From: Pratylenchus scribneri
Taxonomy: Eukaryota > Nematoda > Chromadorea > Rhabditida > Pratylenchidae
DNA: 64,000 nucleotides
Reading direction: 5' to 3'
Assembly: GCA_030063045.1 (NCBI GenBank)
Contig: JAQSEB010000169.1
Span: forward strand, 372,001 to 436,000
Position numbers and translations under genes: made by a program. A model generated the notes under the pieces. The model was not told the DNA's origin. It was given only the letters and a program-made list of their open reading frames with translations, and made no database searches. This document shows, in pieces, positions 12,101 through 22,504 of the stretch (its first letter is position 1; each line of letters begins with the position of its first letter).

Positions 12101-15100
12101 ATAGAAGCCCCGGGGGGGGGGGGGGTTATAATTCTCAGCGACTCTCCAATGGGGACTTCTATATTTGAGCGGGAGCTTATAAAATTCAGAAAGGAAAAAA
12201 TGAGTGAAAATTTATTCAATAAAATTTGCAAAAATCAGAACATATTTTTACAATCCAAAACATGTTTTTGTTAAATATTTTTACAATTTTATTTATCACA
12301 GAACATAATTTTTGCGATTCAAAACATTTTTTTTAAATATATTTTATTGAAACGCAAAAATTTATCATTCGAAACATGTTTTTCGGGTACTTTCCGGTTA
12401 TTATAATTATCATGGTTTTTCTTCTTTTATTTGCGTTTCTGTACAGGAGGCAAACGGCAAAGTGATTATTGGGGGGGGGGGGGGGGCAAGGCTAAGCAGA
12501 GAAGGGAAAGATGATGAGGATGATGAAGAAGACGACGAAGATGATGATGAAGATGATGATGAAAGATGAAATGATTCATCTCTTCCTGACCATCATCTTC
12601 ATTATAATTTCCATCATCATCTTCAACATCATCATCATCCTCTCCATCATCTTCTTCTTTTCCATCATCTTCTTCACTATCTTTCATTTTCATCCACCCA
12701 TTCATTCATCTTCTTCATCATTTTTTTTCATCATCTTCCCCTTCTTAGCCTTCCCCCCCTCCCAATAATCGCTCGCTACCCCCCCCCCCCCCCCATAACC
12801 GGAAAGAACCGTTTTTTGATTCAAAAAATAAAAATAGGAAAATTTTTTGAGGGGGCTTCTATTAGAGCGGGGTTTCTACTAGAGTGGGGACTTCTATTAG
12901 AAGAAATATTGTAATTTAGAAATCATTTAAAAATAACTCACTCAATGATGAGGGGATGTATTTTGTCTCCTTTATTTTGCAGGATATATTTTTCAGATTT
13001 TGCTTCTCTCATAGCCCTTCCCAATAGTTTGACATCGCGTACTGCTGAGTCTTTCATTAGTTCCCAAAGCAATTCTGCCAAATCTGTGCTCAGTTTTTCC
13101 CATAACGCGACTTCCAATTTGTTGATGACCATTTTTCTCTCAAGAAAGGCCTTAACCTGGAAAAAGGATCGGACACCATTTGTAATGAGAAGTGCATTTT
13201 GATAAGTTTGTATTGGCGAACAACAAATTCGATAAGTATATTTATCAACAAAAAAAAAGTTAAACAGAAAAAACATTATTATTGTTTAAAAAATTTTTGT
13301 GAATTTTATTAAAAACTAATAGGCATTTCTATGATTTTTTTTTTAAATTTTTATGGAAAATGATAAGTCTCGGTTCGGTTGACCGACTTTGTCCTACTCC
13401 TATCCCAATAATCCACCCACTTGGGGGGGGGGGGGGGTATTCCTATTTTAACTTTGAGCTTATTTTATAAACAATTAATTTATTCAAGATCAATTTTTAC
13501 TCAAAAAATAAAAAAAATTTAAAAAATAATGATCATTTTTTTTCGATATCGAATTTCGGTTATTATTGGGACTAATACTTACATATCGATTTTCCATTTC
13601 GGAAATTTTTTTACCTTCAAATTTCGATTTCAATAATTTTTTGGGACATATAACCCATCCCTCTGCTCCCCGTCTCCCACTCCCGATCCCAATTTCCCCT
13701 GCTTCCAACACCATTTTTTATATACTCTGGAAAAAGAAAACATTATAATGGGAGAAAATACCACCCTCACAGGGATTTGATCGCCGAGTGTCACAAAATT
13801 TTCTAAATCACCAACCTTTGGACGCTGCTCATTGCGACAATTCACTAGTGCTATTATCAATTCTGCCTTTGGTGTTTCATAATCAGGGCCATTACTCTGT
13901 TTTAAGAAAAAGATTATTTAATGGGTTTGTAAAATATTTGGGTGAAAAAGGATAATGTATATTGGGCAAATGTAAAGAGGTGCTAATAAGACAATTCCTA
14001 AACAGTGCAAATGTGGTAGATTTCTAAAACGGTGCAAATATGGGCAATTCCTTATTCTGATTTAAATTCTGATTTTATTCTGATTTATAAATTATGATTT
14101 TTAGTTCTGATTTTATTCTGATTTATAAATTCTGATTTTTAGTTCTGATTTTATTCTGATTTATAAATTCTGATTTTTAGTTCTGATTAAGTTTTGATTT
14201 TATTCTGATTTTCAGTACTCAATTTTTCTATAAATTATTTGTTTTTATTTTTCAGAAAATTAAAATATAAAAATAAAAATAATTTTTTTCACATCATTGT
14301 GAACCATTGATTTAATGTATTATATCGAAAATATTTTTCCTTTTTGGATTTCATGGATTTTATAAGTTTATAATGGTAATTTTAGGGTTGGAGAGAATTG
14401 GTTTTAAACCGAGGGTATCGGTTTTCCCGGTTTTTGAACCTCGGTTTTCGTTTTCGGTTCGGTTAACCAACTCTCTCCAACCCTAATAATAATGATTTAT
14501 AATAATAAAATTAAGATTTACCATTTTATCAAAGGCAGCAGCTATCACATTGGCCGTTTCTTTAGGATTGCATTTGTCATTAAAGCGAATAGATGAAGTG
14601 CTAACTGAGAAAAGGATTTTATGTGAATTGGCCGGAGTTGGATCAAGCTTTTTATAAAAAAAAAGTCCTCACAAATTGACCCCGTCCTTAGAAGAGTAAA
14701 AAAATGTCCTTATAAGAATGTACTTAGAAAATCCATTATTGTCCTTATTGCCCTTCCATTGTCCTTATAATAATGGAAATTTGGAATTTTTCCCTATCGA
14801 GTCATTTTTGGTGAAATTTTTCTTAAAGAAAAAATGCATTCAGCAGAAAAAAACTTCCGAAAAAGGATAAAAAGAATTTTGTATTAAAAATAAAAAAATT
14901 TAATATCCTTTTGTTTTTTTCTTTATGTCCTTATAAAAGCGAAATTTTATCCTTATAAATCATCTTGTCTTGACCCGATTCGAGGCCCTGGCATATTATA
15001 ATTTTATACAAGAAACATACAATCACGAGGGTTCTGCTGCCACAGCTCTGGTTGAACATCTTCCATGGCCGTGTCATTATTCGAGTGAATAGATGATGAG

Positions 15101-18100
15101 CCCACTGAGAAAATGATTTTTTGTGAATTGGTCGGAGTTATTAGAGCATTTTTTATAAGAAACATACCATCAGAGTGCTTTTGCTCTCCTTTGCTTTGTT
15201 TGTTTTGTTGATGCCCGTCGGTGACAGAAATATCGAACAAATCACGTAGAATTGCTTCAATGAGTTGGTCAAACGATTTCATAGTTTCTTCACATTTTTG
15301 GACCATATTCATTTCAATGGGGGTTTCATTAGGTTTTTTTATGATTAAGGCCCGCTCTTGCATAATCAAATAGTTAATTTGGCCAATTAATAACATCAAA
15401 TTTAAATTTTTAGCAATATCGCTAAAAAGTGATTCCTTATTATCCTGAAATAATTTGTTGCCTTCCTGAAAAGTGTAAACAAATATTTACAATTATGGGA
15501 ATGTAGTAAAACGAATAAACCTTAATGTATTCTAATTCTGTAGAATCAAATTCATCGGGGAAATTGCCTCTCTGAATCAAAAATTAATTGGAATGCAATA
15601 AAAGAATAGGTATACCTCTAATCTTTGTATTGATTCGTGAAACAATTCCCGTCTCGAAAATTCATCCATAGCATCAACGAATTTCTCCTATAAACAGAAA
15701 AAAAATTTTAAGATTATTTATAAATTAATTTCAAAAATTTATGAATTTATTTTTTTCTAATTTTATGAATTTTTTTTATTAAAATTTAATAATTATATTT
15801 CCGTAAATTCGGTGGAAAAAATATATAAAATTGATTATTTTCAGAAATATTTAATAAAATAATAATAAAAGCTATTTATTTATAGATTACCTTAATTTGA
15901 AATAACAAAATGCGATTTTTTCTGTTCGGTGCAAACATTTCAAATGCTTGCTCTAAATATTTTTTCTGCCCTTTACCGACTGGCATTTTTAATGCCTCTT
16001 CCAAAATATATTGCAATTTGTCAATTTTATTCGATCTTTGTTTTATTTTACTCAATTCTTCACTACAATTCTCAATGGCTTCTTTCTTTTGTTGAACAGT
16101 TTTTTGCACAATATAATCTCCCAAAAATAATTCTACTTTTGCCAAAGAACCGGCAGGTAGAGTCTGAATTAATTTTTATTCCTTTCTTCTTTAATAGCAT
16201 TTTATTTATAATTTTAAAAATCAAAGATATTTTTTTCATACTTTTTAAATATTATTGGTAATAGTGAAAAATATTATCAATAATTTTTTTTAATATAATT
16301 TATTCTTTTTAATTTTTTGATTTTTCTTCTCCAATCTCATCAGTATAATAAGATCCTACCTTTCTCTGAGTTTTAATTGTATAAAATAATTTTCTCACAG
16401 GATATTATATGTATATTGGACAAGTGAAAAGATATTAAATTATCTTTTATTTATAAATATGAAATTAAAAAATGACAAAAATATTAAATGCTGAATTTCG
16501 GCCATTAATCACCATCAACTAGGTTAAGCCAAAATAAGTTTAGGCTTAAATTGAGCTTTATATATTCTTTCATCAGTTTATTAACCCCATCATGCACTAT
16601 GTAAAAATGTTTTTTGACTATTTTTTAAAAATTGTTTGTTTTATTTTTTCAGAAAATTAAAATTTAAAGAAATAATTTTTTTCATATCAAATGTGAGCCA
16701 TTGATTATTGATTTAACGATTTAAATGGAAGATATTTTTTAATTTATTATGGAAAATGATTTATAAATACTAATAATAATAAAAAATTTACAATTTTATC
16801 AAAGGCAGCAACCATCATATTGGCCGTTTTATCAGAAGGATTGTATTTGTCATCATTATCCAATACTGCAGATACTACAATGGCCTTGCCCGCTTAAAAA
16901 TTATTTTATGTGAATTGGCCGGAGTTAGATTATATTATAATTTCATATATTGTAGCAGATTTGGAAAATTAGAAACGGCTAGCCGATTTGAAAACAAACA
17001 AATCATGGCATTTAAAATTAGACCAAGGTTAAATAAAATCAGAATGGGTCAGAATAAAATAAGAGCAGGTGAAAAGAAAATCAAAAGATTGAGAATTAAA
17101 ATCAGATTTATCAGAACAAATATCATTAAATTTTGATTTCTAATTTTATTCTGATTAAAAGTTAAAACCATAATTCTTGTAGTTCTAGTTATATTCTTAT
17201 ATGAATTCTAGCTATTCTGACTATAATTTTTACTATTCTGATATTAAATCTGGCAGTTCTGATTGTATTTCCGACAATTGTGATATTAATTTTGCCTATT
17301 CTGATTTTATTCGGACCCATTCTGATTTTATTTAAGCCTCTGATTTTATTCTGACCCATTCTGATTTTATTTTCACCTGTTCTGATTTTATTTTCACCTG
17401 TTCTGATTTTATTCTGACCCATTCTGATTTTATTTTCACCTGTTCTGATTTTATTCTTACCCATTCTGATTTTATTTAAGCCTATTCTGATCTTATTTTC
17501 ACCTGTTCTGATTTTATTCTGACCCATTCTGATTTTATTTTCACCTGTTCTGATTTTATTCTTACCCATTCTGATTTTATTTAAGCCTATTCTGATCTTA
17601 TTTTCACCTGTTCTGATTTTATTCTGACCCATTCTGATTTTATTTTCACCTGTTCTGATTTTATTCTGACCCATTCTGATTTTATTTTCACCTGTTCTGA
17701 TTTTATTCTGACCCATTCTGATTTTATTTTCACCTGTTCTGATTTTATTCTGACCCATTCTGATTTTATTTAAGCCTATTCTGATTTTATTTTCACCTGT
17801 TCTGATTTTATTCTGACCCATTCTGATTTTATTTTCACTTGTTCTGATTTTATTCTGACCCATTCTGATTTTATTTTCACCTGTTCTGATTTTATTCTGA
17901 CCCATTCTGATTTTATTTAAGCCTGTTCTGATTTTATTCTGACCCATTCTGATTTTATTTAAGCCTGTTCTGATTTTAAATGCCATTTTCCAAATCGGCT
18001 AACCTTTTCCGAAACGGCTAATTTTCCAAATCGGTTACAACACATATAAGAAACATACCATCAGCAGAGTGCTTTCCTTGGTTGCGTTGAATAGTTTGCA

Positions 18101-18680
18101 ATTCCTCGTATATGATATTCAAATATTGAATTGCAATTTTGCACATTTTGATCAATTTTTCAATGAAATAAAGTCGCTTTTTGGCCATTGATGCCTCATA
18201 AGTGCTCCCCTCAATTTTTTTGCTAAATCCCAAATCCATTCCACTCTCTTCTTTTTGCGGGAATTTTAATCTCTCGGCAGCTTCTAATAAGTCGGCCGGT
18301 TTCTCCTCTTTTCCCCCATTAATTTTCATTTCTTTTTTCAATATAAAAGTCGCGATTTTCGCTATATCTAAATTGTCTTCTTGCCATTTTTCAATAGCAT
18401 TAAATGTCTTCATGTTCTTGTTCTTTTCCTTTAAAAATGTTTTCACTTTGTCCTCCATAGCCGGGATTGCGTTATGCATATTGAGAAGCATTGAAAGAGC
18501 GTGAAAAATATTGTCTCCTAATTTTGGTTGTGAATTAGTTTCATTGAAGTATTCAAGGAGTTCTTTTTGAAATTCGTTGTAAAATTTGTTGAATGTATTG
18601 AGTACATTGGCATTTGCCATCAAATTTGTTGATGGCAAAAGTAGGAAAAAACAAAGAATGAACAAAGATTTGAACATCAT
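9168..18680 (-). CDS. Secreted annexin with long duplicated N-terminal extension (16 exons)
   Basis: Exons in transcription order: 18680-18059, 16892-16792, 16163-15891, 15687-15616, 15571-15521, 15465-15168, 15104-15021, 14604-14522, 13896-13816, 13156-12942, 12053-11861, 11669-11583, 10754-10681, 10623-10503, 9383-9267, 9209-9168. Every junction is GT-AG and phase-consistent, totalling 2514 nt and 837 residues. A signal peptide (MMFKSLFILCFFLLLPS) starts the protein. Residues about 515-837 form a four-repeat annexin core of normal length. Repeat 4 carries RENDLASIR then YGKDLLDEIKSKTGGYF, repeat 3 ends AKNPHLYFATR, and repeat 2 has WRNIKRAYFKEF. The GxGT loops of type II calcium sites are absent. 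Residues 1-500 are helical, and part (about 240-330) aligns by eye with annexin repeat 1. Annexins bind membrane phospholipids. A secreted form could act outside the cell, as reported for cyst-nematode annexin-like effectors; that role is inference. Two separate genes is the alternative model. Confidence 0.82.
9480..9999. other. AT-rich intronic DNA
   Basis: Lies in the annexin intron between 9384 and 10502. Rich in AATATTTT/GAAAATTTT strings that partly pair with each other. No gene seen. Confidence 0.4.
10008..10398. mobile_element. hAT-like MITE, TAGGGTTTCGCCGGAACC termini
   Basis: A 391-bp element with terminal inverted repeats TAGGGTTTCGCCGGAACC and GGTTCCGGCGAAACCCTA (slightly diverged), flanked by an exact 8-bp duplication ATGACTAT (10000-10007 and 10399-10406). 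An 8-bp target duplication is the hAT signature. Non-coding; inserted in an annexin intron. Confidence 0.85.
10872..11385. mobile_element. hAT-like MITE, AGGGTTGCGCCCCCGC termini
   Basis: A 514-bp element with termini AGGGTTGCGCCCCCGC and GCGGGGGCGCAACCCT and an exact 8-bp duplication AATTTAAA (10864-10871 and 11386-11393). The ends are extremely GC-rich (GCGGGG repeats) around an AT-rich core containing ATAGCCGCGCAGCGAAAAATTTTA and CCAATAATATGGGGTGC. Both core strings recur in the element at 29446-30682, so they belong to one family. It sits in an annexin intron. Confidence 0.85.
12087..12904. mobile_element. Inverted-repeat element with poly-G tracts and GAT/GAA triplets
   Basis: Starts CTTCTAATAGAAGCCCC and ends with the complementary GGGGACTTCTATTAGAAG. 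Two inner inverted blocks pair CCGGTTATT ... TGATTATTGGGGG with CCCAATAATC ... CATAACCGG. Tracts of 14-18 G or C lie at about 12112, 12471 and 12778, and a purine-rich (GATGA/GAA)n block at 12500-12580 faces a pyrimidine-rich complement at 12580-12760. It fills the annexin intron between exons ending 12054 and 12941. No target duplication confirmed. Confidence 0.6.
14030..14225. repeat. TTCTGATTTTATTCTGATTTATAAA tandem repeat
   Basis: About six degenerate units of TTCTGATTTTATTCTGATTTATAAA in an annexin intron. The unit shares its TTCTGATTTTA core with the large minisatellite at 17270-17985 in another intron of the same gene. Confidence 0.7.
14384..14484. mobile_element. Small MITE, AGGGTTGGAGAGA termini
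   Basis: About 101 bp with termini AGGGTTGGAGAGAATTGGTTT and AACCAACTCTCTCCAACCCT. The inside is GGTTTT-rich. No convincing 8-bp duplication at its edges, so class assignment rests on the AGGGTT ends only. In an annexin intron. Confidence 0.55.
16945..18043. repeat. 21/42-bp minisatellite within an inverted-repeat element
   Basis: From about 17270 to 17985 the sequence is a tandem array of 21-bp units TTCTGATTTTATTCTGACCCA alternating with TTCTGATTTTATTTTCACCTG, about 34 units in all. The period is a multiple of three, so it leaves a 265-codon minus frame of repeating NKIRMGQ/NKIRTGE. This is an artefact, not a gene. The flank at about 16945-17100 is an inverted copy of about 17870-18043, including AGCCGATTTGGAAAATTAG. 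The whole element lies in the first annexin intron. Confidence 0.8.
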
Positions 18681-18759
18681 GTTTTCGGCTGAAATTTGAG
18701 GAATAATTAATATTTTGGATCAAATTTATTAATTATATATTAGTCGATAATTCTGTGCA

Positions 18760-19060
18760 TTAATTATTCCCGGAATTAGCTAGGGGTTTGGGCTAGCTAA
18801 TTTCGGGAATCTCGACTTCTAGGCATCGTACAGATTCGAGAGTAAGCTCATTCGGCTCGGCATGGTCGATTTACTATGAAATTTCAATTACAGACCGTCT
18901 TGAGGGATAGGGCTAATAAGGCTATATCGGTCTGTAATTGAAATTTCATATAATAAATCGATCATGCCGCGTCGAGCGAGTCTACTCTCAAGCCTGAACT
19001 GAGATTCGTGAAATTAGCTAGCAAGCTAATCCTGTGATTTAATTCCGAGAATTAGCTGTA
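18760..19060. mobile_element. Inverted-repeat (MITE-like) element upstream of the annexin gene
   Basis: Nested inverted repeats pair GGCATGGTCGATTTACTATGAAATTTCAATTACAGACC-type sequence at about 18860-18896 with GGTCTGTAATTGAAATTTCAT at about 18929-18970. Outer GAATTAGCTAG and CTAGCTAATTTC motifs occur on both sides. Non-coding; lies just 5' of the annexin start codon, in a promoter position. Confidence 0.6.
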
Positions 19061-19586
19061 ACATATATACAATATAAAGAGAAATGTCAGGAGGTTTTTG
19101 GATATAATAAGGTTTGGGGCTGGCTGATGTGAATGTTGAGTGATGGGTGTTGGAAAAATGCATCAGTTTTCGATTCATGGTTTTCCAATTAAAAGGCGGC
19201 TATAGAAGTTATATTTGAGGGCGCCAAAACTCCAACAATGTAGCTTATTAGCTTAATTAGTCTGAATTCAGTTAGAAAGGCATAGGGTCCATTGAAAGAA
19301 TTTAATTCTTCTCTCTTTTCAGAAAGGTTATTGAATCCACTTTTAAATGGTCCGATGCGCTCACTCCCGATCCCGAAACAAATGCTCTTTTTTGTTCACG
19401 GGTGATTTTTATGCCAAGGAAAAATTCCCTCATATTAAATGATAGGGGAGAATTGAATTCCCTTCTCTTTTGCGATGCCCGATTCCATGCGCGCGCGATG
19501 ATCAAATTTAACCACTGAATAACATGGATTTGGCCTTGTCTTTTTATTTTGCCTGCCCTCTGCCCTTCCTTCGCTGTTTCGCTTGG

Positions 19587-19763
19587 CTACTCTGGGTATT
19601 TGCCTGTGCCATATTTTTCGTAGAATGATCCATGAAAAGCACCCGAGAATGAACCCATGATACCATGACTGATTGTGGCTTGATCATTCGTGCGGACTGC
19701 GGAGGCAATGGCACTGGCACAAAGAAAAAGGCAAAACAAACAGAGAAAGAAGTGCCGCCGCAT
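19587..19763 (-). CDS. Secreted small peptide (left-arm copy)
   Basis: From the internal methionine at 19763 the frame encodes 58 residues. MRRHFFLCLFCLFLCASAIA is an evident signal peptide, followed by a mature peptide of about 36 residues rich in Gly, Tyr, Phe and His (GAFHGSFYEKYGTGKYPE at the end). The frame stays open upstream to an ATG at 19880, but that N-terminal part would bury the signal peptide, so I prefer the internal start. The role is unknown. The size and layout suit a secreted neuropeptide-like, antimicrobial or effector peptide. A diverged inverted copy lies at 20367. Confidence 0.55.
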   Translation of the reverse strand: MRRHFFLCLFCLFLCASAIASAVRTNDQATISHGIMGSFSGAFHGSFYEKYGTGKYPE

Positions 19764-20366
19764 CAATTGGTGAATCGATTTCGGGCATCTGATTTGCCCG
19801 CTTTTGGCCCAGTCATTGGGCAAAATTTCAAAAGAATTGAGAATAAAGCATATTGAATATGATTGAGTAAAGGCCCTCATGAGTCAAATTCGTAGATTGC
19901 TGCTGAAAATTAATTAAAATTTTTCCCCTTCTTGTTGTTTTTTTTTATTATTAAATGCATTTATAAACATATAAAATTAATTTTAGAAAAAAAACTTCAC
20001 AATTTTTTGAGGATAAAAGGGATAGAGCTGATAAAAGTACCATTTTAATAATGAAGAAAATTACATCTAAAATTGTCCATTTTTATTCATTTTGAAATTT
20101 CCAGGAATGTGTTGCTGGCGCTATGAACCTTCTCATCATTTGAAGAAAATTTTATATATCAAATATTTAAAATATATATTTTAATAATAAAAATTTTTAA
20201 ATAAAAAAAATTTTAATTAATTTTCAGCAACAATCTACGAATTTGACTCATGAGGGCCTTTTCTCAATCATATTCAAAATGCTTTATTCTCAATTCTCTT
20301 CAAATTTTGCTCAATGACTGGGCCAAAAGCGGGCAAATCAGATGCCCGAAATCGATTCACCAATTG

Positions 20367-20522
20367 ATGCGGCGGCACTTCTTTCTCTGTTTGTTTTGCC
20401 TTTTTCTTTGTGCCAGTGCCATTGCCTCCGCAGTCCGCAAGAACAATCAAGCCACAAGCCAGTCATGGCATCATGGGTTCATTCTCGGATGCTTTTCATG
20501 GATCATTCTACGAAAAATATAG
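20367..20522 (+). pseudogene. Secreted small peptide (right-arm copy), frameshifted
   Basis: Inverted copy of the peptide gene at 19587-19763 with the same signal peptide. Compared with the left copy it has one extra base near 20450 (ACAAGCCAG against ACAATCAG). That shifts the frame so the GAFHGSFYEKY part is no longer read, and the frame stops at 20520-20522 after 51 residues. The region encoding that segment is also expanded into four 40-bp units just downstream. Probably non-functional, or making a different tail. Confidence 0.55.
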
Positions 20523-20640
20523 CTTCGGGTGCTTTTCATGGATCATTCTACGAAAAATATAGCTTCGGGTGCTTTTCATGGATCATTCTACGAAAAATAT
20601 ATCTTCGGGTGCTTTTCATGGATCATTCTACGAAAAATAT
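20481..20640 (+). repeat. Four exact-length 40-bp tandem units
   Basis: Units at 20481-20520, 20521-20560, 20561-20600 and 20601-20640, each ending GATCATTCTACGAAAAATAT, are near identical. The left arm has a single unit. Because 40 is not a multiple of three, successive copies are read in rotating frames (AFHGSFYEKY, CFSWIILRKI, LFMDHSTKN). Confidence 0.9.
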
Positions 20641-21199
20641 GGCCCAGGCAAATACCCAGTGTAGCCAAGCGAAACAGCGAAGGAAGGGCAGAGGGCAGGC
20701 AAAATAAAAAGACAAGGCCAAATCCATGTTATGCTGTGGCCAAATATGATCACTCGCGCGCGCATGGAATCGGGCATCACAAAAGAGAAGGGAATCCAAT
20801 CTCTGCTATTCCCTATCATTTTGCGCAACACTGTGATTTATTTTTGGGAAAATATGAGGGATTTTTTCCAAGGCATAAAAATCACCCGTGAACAAAAAAG
20901 CACTTATTTTGCTTATAGGAGTGAGTGTATGGGACCATTTAAAAATGGATTCTGGATTCAATATCCTCCTGAAAATCATAATTCTATTTTCCCCCTATCA
21001 CTTCCTAAAATCCTTAAAATTGAGAGAAGCATTAGTATATTTTTTCTATGCACTTACACCCTTCTTATTGAATTTAGGCTTTAAAACTAAGCTAAACTAG
21101 GCTTAAAAACTTCAACAACGTAAAATTTTGGGGTTTTTGGCCCTCAAATATATAGCCTCCTCTTAATGGGAACCATGAAGCGAAAAGTAATATATCTTA

Positions 21200-21595
21200 G
21201 TATATGACCCAAATAAAAATCATCAAACATTAAATACGCAAAAATAATATTTTAGCACTGCTTGTTTTGGTTCAATTATTTCCACTAGACAAAATTAAAA
21301 ACCAATGCTAAATTCATTATCAACATATATGATTTAATCATAGGAAGGAGACATTTTTGAGTCAAATTGTTAATAAAAATCAACCATCTTGAAGGCACTA
21401 AAAATATGACCAAATCGCTTTCCATTTTAAATCATAAAAGTTCAAATAATAAGCCAAAAATAAAAAAAATTCATGGCCATAAATTGTGTAGGCAAATTAA
21501 TTTCTTTATTGCCAAAAGCTAAAAGCCAAATTAATATTTCATTTTCACTAAAATTAAAATATTGAAATAATTCACTAAAATAAATACAAATAAAT
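21200..21595. other. Intergenic DNA
   Basis: AT-rich, no feature recognised between the inverted duplication and the next gene. Confidence 0.5.
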
Positions 21596-22504
21596 ATGCA
21601 ATTTTCTTCCTCTTCCTCCACCATTTTTGGGGCATCAACAATTCTTTATATTCTGCTGTTGGCCATAACATTCATTCCGCAACATAATGAGGCCGCTTAT
21701 TTCACCTATATTTGTCCTAGTTGTCAACAAGAAGTGAGATTATGGGCGACTGATGACAGCGCAAAAGTATAACAAAAAGTTTAAATATAAATAAAAAGTT
21801 GAAATTAAAATTATTAAAATATAAATCATATATCATATTTTTTATCCTTCTTTGGCCAAATATGGGGGCCATGCTTATGGCCATAATTTTAAAAAAAAAA
21901 AGAATTAACCAATTTGATAAAGCGTAAAATAAGATTGGATATTTGCCATTTACAATTAAAATTTTCACCTAATATTTTAGAAAGGGATGGTATTTAATTT
22001 TGCGAATAAATTATTGAAAATTTTGAATAGAATATTGAAGTTTAACGGTTTGTCCTAGACCCCCAAACCTTATCCAATCGATAGATCTCGTCAAGACGCG
22101 TCGTTTGGTTGTCGTGATTTGTTCAAAAATTAAGGGTTTAAATCACTTAACCCACCAAGGTGGTTTGGTTCAAAACTAATTAAACCACGACAAATTATTT
22201 ATCAATTGATGCGTCTTACGAGCTTTGTGAATTTTTATCAAACCACAAAACCGTTACAAACTTTTCGACATTTTCAATGCTCTATTCGCAATTTTCAATA
22301 ATTTATTCGCAATTTTAAATATTTCCATTTTAGAAAGCAGCGCAAGATAAACACTTAGAAGAATGCAAAGAAAAAAAAGAGCAGCAGAAGAAGAAGGATG
22401 ATGATGCTGGTGATCGTGATAAAGGTGGAGATGGAGATCCGAAAAGGCGTGCTCTATTTAGAAGAAGATACGGAGGAGAAGGCTCTTCCTGGACTTCCTA
22501 TTAA
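21596..22504 (+). CDS. Small secreted protein with CxxC...HxxxxC motif
   Basis: Two exons, 21596-21766 and 22334-22504, each 171 nt and both in phase 0 (donor AAAA|GTATAA, acceptor ATTTTAG), encode 113 residues. A hydrophobic stretch (residues about 10-30, STILYILLLAITFI) acts as a signal peptide or anchor. After it comes YICPSCQQEV, then HLEECKEKK, a possible C2HC metal-binding knuckle that spans the intron. The C-terminal third is very basic and acidic (KKEQQKKKDDD, GDRDKGGDGD) and ends RRRYGGEGSSWTSY. I do not recognise the family. A MITE has inserted exactly at the 3' splice site of its only intron. Confidence 0.65.
21985..22326. mobile_element. MULE-like MITE inserted at a splice acceptor
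   Basis: A 342-bp element with long imperfect terminal inverted repeats. The left end is GGATGGTATTTAATTTTGCG; the right end in reverse is GGAAATATTTAAAATTGCG. It is flanked by an exact 11-bp duplication ATTTTAGAAAG (21974-21984 and 22327-22337). Long ends and 9-11 bp duplications fit Mutator-like elements. Inside are TGTCCTAGACCCCCAAACC and two copies of the dispersed GATGCGTCTT/AAGACGCGTC motif in opposite orientation. The duplicated target contains the AG of the host intron. Confidence 0.8.

Larger units (their letters stand above)
19135..21200. repeat. Large inverted duplication (two arms of 0.8-1 kb)
   Basis: The left arm (about 19135-19924) is matched in reverse by the right arm (about 20207-21200), around a spacer of about 280 bp. 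Matching landmarks include CAAATTCGTAGATTG (19888) against CAATCTACGAATTTG (20230), and GGCCAAATCC/GGATTTGGCC. Further pairs are CGCGCGCATGGAATCGGGCATC and the outer GGCGCCCTCAAATATA / GGCCCTCAAATATATA. Each arm carries one copy of a secreted-peptide gene. Outer ends are estimated by eye. Confidence 0.8.

Noticed and set aside
12466..12768. Acidic Asp/Glu-rich and Ile/Phe-rich frames
   Set aside because: Both strands of a GAT/GAA triplet repeat inside an inverted-repeat element.
13630..13860. Extension of the annexin exon as VGDLENFVTLGDQIPVR
   Set aside because: The in-frame extension lies past a GT donor at 13815; splicing there joins RPK to VKAFLERK and restores the annexin repeat 1 helix.
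17189..17986. 265-codon minus-strand frame with NKIRMGQNKIRTGE repeats
   Set aside because: Its 21-bp period keeps any frame open; it is the minisatellite in an annexin intron and has no start context or splice partners.
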